From assembly GCA_012798535.1 (NCBI GenBank), contig JAAZMZ010000009.1:124001-188000 (forward strand): a stretch of 64,000 nt of DNA, given 5' to 3'. Under the pieces are notes generated by a model. It had not been told where the DNA came from and searched no databases. It worked only from the letters and a program-made list of their open reading frames with translations. The DNA comes from Leptolinea sp. Lineage in GTDB: Bacteria; Chloroflexota; Anaerolineae; Anaerolineales; Anaerolineaceae. Shown in pieces: positions 26,254-34,744 of this stretch (the first letter of the stretch is position 1; the number at the start of each line of letters is the position of its first letter). Position numbers and translations under genes: made by a program.

Positions 26254-26844
26254 ATGAAAGGTTCATTTTGGATTGTCATGCTTACTGCCTGGATGACTGC
26301 CATTTCCTGTACCATATCCGGCAATTCTGCTTCGACTATAGGGCCGCAATCCACAAAACCGCTTCTGACGCATACTCCCGCCTCTGTAGAGAGCACAGTA
26401 ACCCGTTCAGGTTCGATCCGGGGGATACTGTGGCATGAGATCTGCAAATTCACCGGTGGTGAAGCGGGGCAGCCTGTCGTTTTAGGTGAAGGCTGCGTTC
26501 AATGGGGTTCGGCGGAAGGTGAGTTTGGACCTAACCAGGAAATCGATGAGTTTGAATCTGGTTGGTCAGGCGTCACTATTCATCTCGGAAAGGGAAATTG
26601 CCCTTCCACCGATTTGAAAACGACGATCACCGGCAAGGATGGTGGCTATCGTTTTGATGATCTATCCGCAGGCATGTATTGCGTTTCCTACAATAACCTA
26701 ACAGATGGCAATGACAAAATTCTGATCCCGGGCAGTCCAACATTCCCCTCCAGGGATGAGGAAGGCTTCTCGACCTCCGTGGATGTATTGCCCGGAGAAG
26801 AGAAAACGGTGAATTTCGGCTACGCGTGGCAATTCTATAACTGA
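26254..26844 (+). CDS. Secreted lipoprotein with carboxypeptidase-regulatory/SdrD-B-like domain
   Basis: 196 residues with an excellent ribosome site (AGGAGGGA). The signal ends in a lipobox-like TAISC, with the lipid-modified Cys at residue 20. After a Ser/Thr-rich spacer, residues about 50-190 look like a beta-sandwich with GKDGGYRFDDLSAGMYCVSY, typical of the Cna-B/SdrD-B/CarboxypepD_reg group, and several cysteines. It is probably a surface-tethered protein of unknown role. Monocistronic. Confidence 0.75.
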   Translation: MKGSFWIVMLTAWMTAISCTISGNSASTIGPQSTKPLLTHTPASVESTVTRSGSIRGILWHEICKFTGGEAGQPVVLGEGCVQWGSAEGEFGPNQEIDEFESGWSGVTIHLGKGNCPSTDLKTTITGKDGGYRFDDLSAGMYCVSYNNLTDGNDKILIPGSPTFPSRDEEGFSTSVDVLPGEEKTVNFGYAWQFYN

Positions 26845-26859
26845 GAAGTGGAGCTTTCC

Positions 26860-26889
26860 TTGACACAACCGCCTCTCAGCAGGTATAAT
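26860..26889 (+). promoter_or_regulatory. Strong promoter of rpmF
   Basis: Both hexamers are perfect: TTGACA (26860-26865) and TATAAT (26884-26889), with an 18-bp spacer. It lies just after the lipoprotein stop and 50 bp before rpmF. Confidence 0.85.
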
Positions 26890-26939
26890 CCACCAGTTAT
26901 TTTTTGACGATATTGACTTGATCAAGCAGGAGCAAGAAA

Positions 26940-27137
26940 ATGGGTCCACTTCCAAAGCGGAAACTCTCCAAAGGTCGTCGTGATCGCCGCCGATCACAGG
27001 ACGCCCTCGATAACCTCAACCTCACCCAGTGCAGTAACTGTGGCGAAATGCGTCTTCCTCATACGGTTTGCCCGAAATGCGGGCATTATAAGGGCCGCGA
27101 GGTTATTTCAGTTTCCAAAGAAGAAAAAACAAAGTAA
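26940..27137 (+). CDS. rpmF: 50S ribosomal protein L32 (bL32), zinc-binding form
   Basis: 65 residues. The N-terminus is basic (LPKRKLSKGRRDRRR), followed by C-S-N-C and C-P-K-C pairs around residues 31-49, the zinc ribbon of the zinc-dependent L32 type. GGAG lies upstream of the ATG. It has its own strong promoter and a terminator, so it is a single-gene unit, separated from the usual partners yceD and plsX. Confidence 0.97.
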   Translation: MGPLPKRKLSKGRRDRRRSQDALDNLNLTQCSNCGEMRLPHTVCPKCGHYKGREVISVSKEEKTK

Positions 27138-27158
27138 TACCTGGCTGATAATAAGCCA

Positions 27159-27184
27159 CCGGACTGCGCAAGCAGTCCGGTTTT
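27159..27184. terminator. Bidirectional terminator between rpmF and hflX
   Basis: CCGGACTGC (27159-27167) and GCAGTCCGG (27172-27180) form a perfect 9-bp stem with a GCAA tetraloop, followed by TTTT. The hflX stop lies 8 bp away on the other strand. Confidence 0.9.
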
Positions 27185-27187
27185 GGT

Positions 27188-28570
27188 TTAATTTGGCGGA
27201 TCACCTGGCAATTCTTCTTCTTCGGTTGTATCCACAACCTTCTCAGTCAGCGGATTGAACAGAAAGGGCTGAAATTGTGCCAACAGCCTCCCCGGTAGAT
27301 GTCCGTGAATGATCACCCCGCTGCGATCCTGTTCAAAGCGTTCGACCTGTCCCATTTCATGAAATAGAGAGATGAAATGGCCTTGCTGGTAAGGAAGCCG
27401 GACGATGACCGGTTCGAAGCGTTCAAAGAGGATCTTCTCGACCAGATCGATCAGGTCGGGCAGACCTTCCCCGTTGCGGGCGGAGATCAGAGCGGAGTTG
27501 GGAAGCGATTTCACGGACTCTTCACCGTACGCCCGGTCTTCCAGTCGATCCATCTTATTGAACACTGTCACTACGGGAATATGATCCGCTTTGATATCTT
27601 TCAATGTCTGTTGCACTGATTCCCATTGTGCCAGAGCATTGGGGTGGGTGATATCGACTACATGGATTAACAGATCAGCCTCTGAAATTTCCTCCAACGT
27701 GGCACGGAAAGCGGCCACCAACTGGGTCGGCAGCTTTTGAATGAAACCGACCGTATCGGTCAACAGGGCAAGATGCCCGCCCGGCAAATTGATCCGCCGG
27801 GTGGTGGGATCAAGAGTGGCAAAAAGCTGGTCGGCCACGTACACCTCGCTATGGGAAAGCCGGTTGAGCAGCGTGGATTTTCCGGCGTTGGTGTAACCGA
27901 CCAGTGCCACAATGGGAATTTGCGAACGCTTGCGCTGCGCCCGGTAACGTAGACGGTGCGCGCGTACCTTTTCAAGTTCACCTTTCAGGTGAGATATCCG
28001 CTTATTGATCTCTCGGCGGTCGACTTCCAACTGGGTCTCACCGGGACCGCGCAACCCTACACCACCCACACTACCGGTGCGGCCTCCACCACCGCCGGCC
28101 TGTCTTGCGAGGTGTGTCCATGCGCGAGTTAAACGAGGCAACCGGTATTCATACTGGGCCAGTTCCACTTGCAGGCTGCCTTCGCGGGTTTGGGCATGCT
28201 GCGCGAAAATATCGAGGATCAACGCCGTTCTATCCAGAAGCTGCACTTTGCTGCCTAGCTTCTCTTCCAGTTCACGCTGGTGGGTGGGCGACAACTCATT
28301 ATCGAAAATAACCACATCGGCTAAAAATTCTTCCACCAGCGCGACTATTTCCGCGATCTTCCCCGAACCTATAAAGGTTCCCGGATGAATGTGTTCGATC
28401 TTCTGGTAGGTCTGCCCGACAACATCTAGACCGGCCGTATCGGCCAGCAAGGCCAGTTCATCCAGCGAATCTTCCAGCGAAAGGATACCGGGTTTCCCCT
28501 TGATCTCCACAGCAACCAGGAATGCCCGCTGACGCGGCGGCCGGGTTGGTTCAGGTTGTCGTTTTGACAT
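27188..28570 (-). CDS. hflX: GTPase HflX
   Basis: 460 residues. The N-terminal HflX domain (about 20-190) includes the glycine-rich loop GGGGGRTGSVGGVGLRGPGE and a coiled coil. The G domain (about 215-390) shows GYTNAGKST (G1), DTVGF (G3) and NKMD (G4). HflX splits stalled or hibernating 70S ribosomes. The C-terminus is acidic. It overlaps no neighbour but lies 4 bp from the aminotransferase gene upstream, so the two probably share a transcript. Confidence 0.96.
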   Translation of the reverse strand: MSKRQPEPTRPPRQRAFLVAVEIKGKPGILSLEDSLDELALLADTAGLDVVGQTYQKIEHIHPGTFIGSGKIAEIVALVEEFLADVVIFDNELSPTHQRELEEKLGSKVQLLDRTALILDIFAQHAQTREGSLQVELAQYEYRLPRLTRAWTHLARQAGGGGGRTGSVGGVGLRGPGETQLEVDRREINKRISHLKGELEKVRAHRLRYRAQRKRSQIPIVALVGYTNAGKSTLLNRLSHSEVYVADQLFATLDPTTRRINLPGGHLALLTDTVGFIQKLPTQLVAAFRATLEEISEADLLIHVVDITHPNALAQWESVQQTLKDIKADHIPVVTVFNKMDRLEDRAYGEESVKSLPNSALISARNGEGLPDLIDLVEKILFERFEPVIVRLPYQQGHFISLFHEMGQVERFEQDRSGVIIHGHLPGRLLAQFQPFLFNPLTEKVVDTTEEEELPGDPPN

Positions 28571-28573
28571 GTT

Positions 28574-29752
28574 TCAAGCTTTTTTCATCCACGCCTGAAT
28601 ACGATCAAGCGCATTTTTAACATCCACCGTGGCGGTTCCCAGAGAGATGCGTATGAAGCCTTCTCCATGTTTCCCGTAGACCACACCCGGGGTAAGGCTG
28701 ACGCCGGTTTCTTCGAGAAGCCGGTCGCAGAACGCGGTCGAATCTGTGATATTCCGGGGAAGGCGTGCCCAAACATAGATGGCTGCGCTGGGGGCTTCGA
28801 CGGTGAATCCGCTGGCCTGCAAACCCTTAACCACGATATCCCGCCGTTCCAGATAAATATCATTGCGCTCCTGAATCCATTCCTGATCAGAGGTAAGGGC
28901 ATGAATCCCGGCTGCCAGCAACGGATTGAATTGTGAACTATCCATCTGGCTTTTATACGTATTGAGATATCCCACGACATCCGCGTTCCCCACCATCATG
29001 CCAATCCGCCAGCCGGCCATGTTGTATGTCTTGGATAAGGAATTAAATTCAACCGCCACTTCCCGGCTGCCGTCCACTTGAAGTATTGAAGGTGCCACAT
29101 ACCCGCCGAAGCAGATATCCACATACGGCGCGTCATGGGCAATCAGGATTTTATGTTCATGGGCAAATCGGACCGCTTTTTCGAAGAAGGATAGCGGGGC
29201 TACCGCGCCGGTTGGATTGTTGGGGTAATTCAGCCAGAGGATTTTGGCTTTCTCCAGGACGGCATCCGGTATGGCATTCAGGTCCGGCAGGAAGCCATTT
29301 TCCGGTAAAAGGGGCATTTCGTAGAGTTCGGCACCGGCAATCCGGCCGCCTTCACGGTAAGCAGGATAGCAGGGATCCGGAACCAGTGAAATATCACCGG
29401 GATTAAGGATCACCTGACTGAGATTGAAGACACCTTCTTTTGATCCGACCAGGGCAAGAACTTCTCTGGCAGGGTCAAGTTTCACGCCGAAGCGTTTCAA
29501 ATAATAATCGGCGCAGGCCTGCCTGAATTGCGGAGTCCCGCCGATCGCTGAATATCCATGCTGATGCGGATCTCGCGCATTTTTGACCATGACATCGATG
29601 ATTTCATCTGTTGGAGGAAGATCGGGAGAACCCATATCCAGGCGGATAATGGATATGCCCTTCTTTTTCAATTCATTGATCTTCTGGTTAAGAGCGGCAA
29701 AAAAATAGGGTTTGAATCCGGCGATTCTATTCGCGGGTTGGATATAATTCAT
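28574..29752 (-). CDS. Class I aminotransferase, LL-diaminopimelate aminotransferase-like
   Basis: 392 residues, fold type I PLP enzyme. Visible are SAIGGTPQFRQA, NYPNNPTG, HDAPYVDICF (Asp and Tyr to PLP) and the Schiff-base lysine in SLSKTYNMAGWRIG, plus the substrate-binding Arg in GFIRISLG. The closest family outline is DapL, which makes LL-diaminopimelate from tetrahydrodipicolinate for lysine and peptidoglycan. An alanine/aspartate aminotransferase role cannot be excluded. Confidence 0.88.
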   Translation of the reverse strand: MNYIQPANRIAGFKPYFFAALNQKINELKKKGISIIRLDMGSPDLPPTDEIIDVMVKNARDPHQHGYSAIGGTPQFRQACADYYLKRFGVKLDPAREVLALVGSKEGVFNLSQVILNPGDISLVPDPCYPAYREGGRIAGAELYEMPLLPENGFLPDLNAIPDAVLEKAKILWLNYPNNPTGAVAPLSFFEKAVRFAHEHKILIAHDAPYVDICFGGYVAPSILQVDGSREVAVEFNSLSKTYNMAGWRIGMMVGNADVVGYLNTYKSQMDSSQFNPLLAAGIHALTSDQEWIQERNDIYLERRDIVVKGLQASGFTVEAPSAAIYVWARLPRNITDSTAFCDRLLEETGVSLTPGVVYGKHGEGFIRISLGTATVDVKNALDRIQAWMKKA

Positions 29753-29822
29753 CAGTGACCTTCGAGTTGTTTAATGTTTTAATCATAATTTTACTCGGTT
29801 GCTGTCAGAATAGGAGTATCTC

Positions 29823-30674
29823 TTGACTTGGAATTTACACGGAACGCACGCACAGGAAGGTGACCTGGCGGAGCTGGTCGGTCTGAGCCATAAACATTTC
29901 ATCATCCTTTTAAAAGCTGATGGAGAACTGCACACCCACCGGGGAATTGTTTACCACAATGAATTGATCGGCAAAGCCTGGGGCAGTCAGGTGCATTCTC
30001 ATACTGGAAGCCCGTTCTTTTTGCTGCAACCGGCTTTCAATGATTTGCTGCGGTCTGTACCCCGCCGCACACAGATCATGTACCCCAAAGAGATCGGATA
30101 CATCCTGGTGGCACTGGGAATCGGCCCCGGACAGCACGTGATCGAAGCCGGCACAGGTTCAGGCGCGCTGACCACTGCCCTGGCTTATGCCGTGGGATCA
30201 ACCGGAAAAGTAATCAGTTATGAAGCCCGCTCTGAAATGCAGGAGGTCGCCAGGAAGAATCTGGAGCGCTTTGGTCTGGCGGACCGTGTGGATTTTAAGA
30301 TTAGAGACATCGGTGATGGTTTTGATGAAACCGGCGTGGACGCTCTTTTTCTGGATGTGGCCAATTCCTATGATTATGTACGCCAGGTCAGGAAAGCGCT
30401 TAAACCGGGCGGTTTCTTTGGTAGCATTTTGCCGACAACGAACCAGGTATCGAAGCTTCTGATCGCACTTCGTCAGGAAGATTTCGCTTTTACGGAGGTG
30501 TTGGAGATCATGCTCCGGTTTTACAAACCCGAACCGGATAAATTACGACCGACAGATAGAATGATCGCCCATACCGGTTATCTGATCTTCTCACGGCCGG
30601 TGATCATCGACCGTTCATTGACCGACCAGGCTTCCCTGTCAGAGGAAGACTGGGAAGCCGATTCTGACTTCTAA
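29823..30674 (+). CDS. trmI: tRNA (adenine-58-N1)-methyltransferase TrmI
   Basis: 283 residues. The N-terminal beta region carries HTHRG, followed by a class I SAM-methyltransferase (about 95-255) with EAGTGSGALTTALA (motif I), and DALFLDVANSYDY in the catalytic region. This is the TrmI/Gcd14 pattern that makes m1A58 in tRNA. The start is TTG at 29823, supported by AGGAG seven bases upstream. It heads a small plus-strand run with the zinc-ribbon and Nudix genes. Confidence 0.92.
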   Translation: MTWNLHGTHAQEGDLAELVGLSHKHFIILLKADGELHTHRGIVYHNELIGKAWGSQVHSHTGSPFFLLQPAFNDLLRSVPRRTQIMYPKEIGYILVALGIGPGQHVIEAGTGSGALTTALAYAVGSTGKVISYEARSEMQEVARKNLERFGLADRVDFKIRDIGDGFDETGVDALFLDVANSYDYVRQVRKALKPGGFFGSILPTTNQVSKLLIALRQEDFAFTEVLEIMLRFYKPEPDKLRPTDRMIAHTGYLIFSRPVIIDRSLTDQASLSEEDWEADSDF

Positions 30675-30690
30675 ACCACAGGAGGAATTG

Positions 30691-31263
30691 ATGTTTCGCC
30701 GAGGACTTCCTTTTCGCTCACCCGTTCGTTTTCTCGAATTTCTGAATCCAATGCTGCAAAGAATCCTGGGAGAAGCCAATCAGGCTTTTGAAGCGGAAGA
30801 CTATAACACAGCCGCCGAACGTTACAGCCGGCTGGCCGAACGCGCAGTGATCCGTGGAAAGCCGCGCGCCGGCAATTGGATGATCAAAGCCGGACAGGCA
30901 AGCGTGCTCAATGGCGCCAGAGAGGCCGGTATGCGGCAAATATTCAAAGGGATGGAGATGCTCCGTTCCCAGGGCAGGCAGCGTGACCTCGGGCGGTATG
31001 CCTGGCGGACGATCGACCTCTTCAACAGTAAAGGATTGAAAGCGGAAGCGCAAAGTGTCTCGGATTGGATAAAGGGCAATTCCCCGGAGGCAGAGGTGGA
31101 CAGGTCTTTCGTTCAAGGGACTGAAAGTCGAACCAATTCTCGTCAAAGACTTCCCGTAAAATGTCCTTCCTGTGGAGCGCCCGTTCACCCGCAGACAGTT
31201 GACTGGGCGGATAACGGCCAGGCAGCCTGCGCCTATTGCGGTTGTCTCTTACCCGAAGGATGA
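30691..31263 (+). CDS. Hypothetical protein with helical repeats and C-terminal zinc ribbon
   Basis: 190 residues from ATG 30691, with GGAGG five bases upstream. Residues about 20-120 are helical and TPR-like (AFEAEDYNTAAERYSRLAERA). The end is a zinc ribbon, C-PSC-GAPV...C-AYC-GCLL, at about residues 156-185. No catalytic motif is seen. Such TPR plus zinc-ribbon proteins are common in Anaerolineae and may be adaptors. It lies 16 bp after trmI. Confidence 0.7.
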   Translation: MFRRGLPFRSPVRFLEFLNPMLQRILGEANQAFEAEDYNTAAERYSRLAERAVIRGKPRAGNWMIKAGQASVLNGAREAGMRQIFKGMEMLRSQGRQRDLGRYAWRTIDLFNSKGLKAEAQSVSDWIKGNSPEAEVDRSFVQGTESRTNSRQRLPVKCPSCGAPVHPQTVDWADNGQAACAYCGCLLPEG

Positions 31264-31287
31264 TCTTTATCTCAAGACAGTGACTGG

Positions 31288-31860
31288 ATGAACAAATCTA
31301 TCATTCGTGAATTTCTAGAAAATCCTGAACCTGAGCGAGAAATCCCGGAAGGCAATTGGAAAAGGGCGGCTGTTCTGGCGGCTTTTCTTCCGGGAGAACA
31401 TGGGGAAGAACTGTTGTTCACCCGTCGGACTGACCATGTTCTGGATCACAAAGGACAGGTTTCATTCCCCGGTGGAGCGGTGGAACCCCATGATGGCAGC
31501 ATAGAAATGGCGGCTCTCCGGGAAGCCGGTGAAGAAATCGGCATTGAACCCGATGAAGTGGAAATTCTCGGCCGCTCAAAAGATATGTTTTCCAATTCCG
31601 GCTGGTGGATTACACCGGTTATCGGCTGGATGGAAAGAAAACCTCGATTTACCCCCAATCCGGTTGAGGTTTCACGAATTTTCACCCTCCCGGTTGACTG
31701 GTTGGCCGATCCATCCAACTGGGAAAAACGGACATATATTATGGATGGCATACCGCGGCACAATGTGATCTATTACCGGCGGTATGATAATGAATTGTTG
31801 TGGGGCATTACCGCCCAATTGGTGCATGATTTGCTGCAAAGATTACATTTGATGAAATAA
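31288..31860 (+). CDS. Nudix hydrolase, CoA pyrophosphatase-like
   Basis: 190 residues. The Nudix helix is complete (PGGAVEPHDGSIEMAALREA then GEEIGI), and the spacing and the FPGGAVEPHD lead are those of the NudL/YeaB CoA-diphosphatase group. It would cleave CoA or related nucleotides to phosphopantetheine and an adenosine phosphate. It ends at a shared terminator with convergent rplY. Confidence 0.87.
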   Translation: MNKSIIREFLENPEPEREIPEGNWKRAAVLAAFLPGEHGEELLFTRRTDHVLDHKGQVSFPGGAVEPHDGSIEMAALREAGEEIGIEPDEVEILGRSKDMFSNSGWWITPVIGWMERKPRFTPNPVEVSRIFTLPVDWLADPSNWEKRTYIMDGIPRHNVIYYRRYDNELLWGITAQLVHDLLQRLHLMK

Positions 31861-31862
31861 AA

Positions 31863-31890
31863 ACTCCTGCCCGAACCAACGGGCAGGAGT
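31863..31890. terminator. Bidirectional terminator between Nudix gene and rplY
   Basis: ACTCCTGCCCG (31863-31873) pairs with CGGGCAGGAGT (31880-31890), an 11-bp perfect stem with a 6-nt loop between convergent genes. Confidence 0.85.
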
Positions 31891-31909
31891 AAATTCGTCT
31901 GGATGCAGG

Positions 31910-32563
31910 TTACTCGGCTCCAGCTTCTTCTTCTTCCTTCTTGCCTTTTTCAATGATCTCGGGTTCAGCCGCAACCGTTTCACCTTCAGCGGTGGGAGCG
32001 ACTTCTTCCTCCTTGGTCGTGGTGACAATGACAATGACATCATCCGGGTTGGCATGGATGTGAACATTATCTGACACCAGGATATCTTTAACGAGAAGAT
32101 GGTCGCCGATTTTGGCAAGTTTGGAGATATCCAGAATGATCTTCTCAGGCAGATCCTGAGGCAGAGCTTCGACTTCAATGGTGTCCATTTCTGAAATGAT
32201 CACGCCGTTGTAATCCTTCACAGCGGGAGAGACACCTTCCAGAACAATGGGAACATCCGCACGGATCTTTTCGGTCAGAGACACGATCTGGAAATCCACG
32301 TGTTTCATGATATTACGCAGGTAGTCACGTTGTTTTTCACGCACCAGTGCGGCATGCTCTTTACCTTCAAGGTTGATGTAAACCAGGCTTGAAGCGGTCA
32401 GACCATGCAAAATTCGTGAGGCTTCGCGAAGATTCAGTGTGATCGGTGTGGCATCGAAATGATGACCATACAACACAGCAGGCAGCTTGCCCTCACGACG
32501 CAGCGCTCCCACTTTTTTCCCTTTGACAGTGCGCAGGGTCGCATTAAGAATTGCTTTTTCCAT
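31910..32563 (-). CDS. rplY: 50S ribosomal protein L25 (bL25, CTC form)
   Basis: 217 residues, the long CTC form. The N-terminal 5S-rRNA-binding domain (1-95) shows GKKVGALRREGKLPAVLYG. The C-terminal domain (about 97-185) has FQIVSLTEKIRADVPI and the final residues are a Glu/Lys-rich acidic tail. The leader holds a small hairpin (CACCTC...GAGGT, about 32587-32604) before the start. Confidence 0.95.
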   Translation of the reverse strand: MEKAILNATLRTVKGKKVGALRREGKLPAVLYGHHFDATPITLNLREASRILHGLTASSLVYINLEGKEHAALVREKQRDYLRNIMKHVDFQIVSLTEKIRADVPIVLEGVSPAVKDYNGVIISEMDTIEVEALPQDLPEKIILDISKLAKIGDHLLVKDILVSDNVHIHANPDDVIVIVTTTKEEEVAPTAEGETVAAEPEIIEKGKKEEEEAGAE

Positions 32564-32641
32564 CTTGTTTTCCTTCGAGCGCCTCTCACCTCTTATTTGA
32601 GGTTACCTTCGCTCTATTGATAGATTCGGCTTTCGCCGTTG

Positions 32642-33169
32642 TTAACTTCTTGATCGCAGCCAGCGAATAATGCCGTATACCATTCCAAAGGTCAGGCCGG
32701 CAGCCGCGCCGAACAGGGCGATACTTCTGGGTTCGACCACGGTTTCAACCGGGGCATCCATCCGATTTGCGATGAGAAAAACTGTGTGCACTTTTGCGCC
32801 GTGCACTTCACGGGCAAGGATCACACCTGAACGCGACCCCTGCATACGAACAGATTGTGCAGCTGTCACTCCCACTGTCCCGTTGATCACAGCATCATTG
32901 GTGGAGATCACCCCGGAAAATCCCTGATCAGCGGTGATCTGATCTGTCTTGATGTAAGCTGTCACCCCGCGATGTAGGGTTACATTTTGTGAATGGACTT
33001 CACCCAGAAAACTATCTAAGGCCTCCACTGAATCCGCTTGAACCTTTGAAGCACCGCTTTGATGCATCTGAACAATCCCGGCATCTACCGTCTCGGCTGA
33101 TAAATTCTTCATCTGCGCAGGTGGCTGCATCGGGACTATTTTCGATTCTTTACCGGTTTCAGAGCTCAT
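32642..33169 (-). CDS. Hypothetical tail-anchored protein with beta-repeat text
   Basis: 175 residues, not recognised. The N-terminus is polar. Residues about 25-135 alternate short hydrophobic strands and turns (ADSVEALDSFLG, NVTLHRGV, DAVINGTVGV, QSVRMQGSRSGVILA), reminiscent of a short bactofilin-like beta-helix. A single helix at about 150-168 (IALFGAAAGLTFGMVYGIIRW) ends in Arg residues, so it looks C-terminally anchored. It is next to the sdhBCD-like genes but no function is implied. Confidence 0.65.
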   Translation of the reverse strand: MSSETGKESKIVPMQPPAQMKNLSAETVDAGIVQMHQSGASKVQADSVEALDSFLGEVHSQNVTLHRGVTAYIKTDQITADQGFSGVISTNDAVINGTVGVTAAQSVRMQGSRSGVILAREVHGAKVHTVFLIANRMDAPVETVVEPRSIALFGAAAGLTFGMVYGIIRWLRSRS

Positions 33170-33239
33170 CTACAGCTGCTTTCTCCAGCCAATGCTGGAA
33201 AAGAAGACCCATAATTCTATCGTACGGCGGTTTATTATG

Positions 33240-33617
33240 TCAAGGAAGAATGGGCATGGAACTGACGGTGATCAACAACCAGATTCCATATATCACCCCG
33301 GCGCTTCCCAGTGTGATCAGACCGATATCCATGATCCTGACAAATCCTGGTTTGGGATTCAAATCCAGCAGTATGCTGCGAAATCCGAGAAGAGCGTGAA
33401 CCAGCACAAAGACCAGAAAACTGCCTTCCATAACCAGTATCCACGGATTCTGGTAATAGGCAACTACATCCTTAAACGTTAAAAGCCCACCGGGAGCGAG
33501 AAGATGATTGGCTATAAAATGCACGACCAAAATAAAAAGTACCAGACCTCCGGCAAGAATTTTTATAAACCAGAGAAGCGCGTTTTCCTGATTGGTTTCA
33601 CGAGACAGAGATTTCAT
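33240..33617 (-). CDS. SdhD-like membrane anchor subunit
   Basis: 125 residues, three transmembrane helices (about 17-38, 58-82, 92-116). Conserved-looking histidines are in VVHFIANH and in VHALLGFRSILLDL; the H...GxR text is typical of haem b and quinone-site residues in succinate dehydrogenase anchors. It lies 3 bp after the sdhC-like gene. The operon has no sdhA, and a GlpA-like flavoprotein takes its place. Confidence 0.78.
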   Translation of the reverse strand: MKSLSRETNQENALLWFIKILAGGLVLFILVVHFIANHLLAPGGLLTFKDVVAYYQNPWILVMEGSFLVFVLVHALLGFRSILLDLNPKPGFVRIMDIGLITLGSAGVIYGIWLLITVSSMPILP

Positions 33618-33620
33618 GGA

Positions 33621-34007
33621 TCAGGCACCTCCAAGCATGCGGCTGGCAAAAAAGATTATCCCGACCCCGGAAGCCAGGGCGACAATGACCAGCATGATGA
33701 ATTGATAACGCACTGCGATGCCGAAACTGTTCATTCCGATACGGATACCATTCAACCCGTGGATGATACCGGCAGCGATGACCAGCAGCTCTCCGGTAAT
33801 AAAAATGGGGCTTTTCATCAACGTCACAAAACTATCATAGGCCTGGGCGCCCTGCGTCAGTTGACTGAGGACAATCAGATGAAGGACGAGGTATAGTAAT
33901 AAACCCAGTCCGGTAATGCGGTTCAGGATGAAACCCCAGGAAGCCATACCACGATAACGTGGATCGAACCAGTAAAGCAGTTTCTTTGCCGAAGGTGCGT
34001 CTTTCAT
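33621..34007 (-). CDS. SdhC-like cytochrome b membrane subunit
   Basis: 128 residues from ATG 34007, whose first bases overlap the sdhB-like stop (ATGA). The longer upstream reading is a shadow of sdhB. Three helices are visible, with histidines in LYLVLHLIV and AAGIIHGLNGIRIG, the H-x2-NGxR motif of the SdhC family that ligates haem and shapes the quinone site. RGMASWGFILNRITG at the N-terminus is also typical. Confidence 0.85.
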   Translation of the reverse strand: MKDAPSAKKLLYWFDPRYRGMASWGFILNRITGLGLLLYLVLHLIVLSQLTQGAQAYDSFVTLMKSPIFITGELLVIAAGIIHGLNGIRIGMNSFGIAVRYQFIMLVIVALASGVGIIFFASRMLGGA

Positions 34008-34744
34008 TGAGTCTTCTCCCTGCCTCCAAACCACTGGCGGAAGCTTTTTTGCATGATCTTTTTCCGTAAATCCATAATGCGGTAGCCGGGTTCCACGTGA
34101 GACGGGCAGACTTCCGAGCATTCATAGGCACTGTGACAGCGCCATGCTCCATTCTGGTTATCGGCCAGACTCGCATCTACAGAGTTGACTTGAGCCGCCA
34201 GCGATTGCTGCAGACCTGCCAGCGATGCCGGTCCCACGTAAGCCGCGTCGGTCAAGGCTACCGGGCAGGCAGAGACGCATAGACCGCATTCAATACAATC
34301 CACCAGGCGGACATAGTCTTCTTCCTCGTCCCCGGTTTTTTCATAGTCTAACCTTCCCTGACGGTTGGTGACCACCTGGGGTGTGTGCATTTCTTCCAGT
34401 TCCTCGAAGAAATGCGCGACATCCACGACCAGGTCGGATACGACAGGAAAGTTGCGTAACGGTTCGATCTTCAAAATCCCGTTGTTGTGGGTAACGGATC
34501 GAACAGGTGTGATACAGGTCAGCTTTTCAACGCCGTTAACCCGCATTCCACAGGCTCCGCAGGTTGAGTGATGGCAGGCATGCCGGAAGGTCAATGTTCT
34601 GTCTTTGAATGCCCAGATCTTTTCGACGGCATCCAGCACAGTCTCATCGGGGTCGACTTCAAGGGAGAAATCCTGCCAGCGGGGTCGATCTTCATCTTGC
34701 CGTTGGCGGCGAATACGAACGGTGATATTCCATAATGTTGTCAT
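34004..34744 (-). CDS. SdhB/FrdB-like iron-sulfur subunit
   Basis: 246 residues. An N-terminal plant-type [2Fe-2S] ferredoxin domain has CHHSTCGACG plus a later Cys. A C-terminal bacterial ferredoxin domain has CIECGLCVSACP and CHSAYECSEVCP, giving the [4Fe-4S] and [3Fe-4S] sites expected for the SDH/fumarate reductase family. It overlaps glpA-like and sdhC-like genes by 4 bp each. The tight coupling to a glycerol-3-phosphate dehydrogenase flavoprotein rather than sdhA suggests it passes electrons from glycerol-3-phosphate to quinone. Confidence 0.9.
   Translation of the reverse strand: MTTLWNITVRIRRQRQDEDRPRWQDFSLEVDPDETVLDAVEKIWAFKDRTLTFRHACHHSTCGACGMRVNGVEKLTCITPVRSVTHNNGILKIEPLRNFPVVSDLVVDVAHFFEELEEMHTPQVVTNRQGRLDYEKTGDEEEDYVRLVDCIECGLCVSACPVALTDAAYVGPASLAGLQQSLAAQVNSVDASLADNQNGAWRCHSAYECSEVCPSHVEPGYRIMDLRKKIMQKSFRQWFGGREKTQ

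Noticed and set aside
33240-34744. Ordinary succinate dehydrogenase operon
   Set aside because: sdhA is absent, and the genes overlap glpA and glpK instead.
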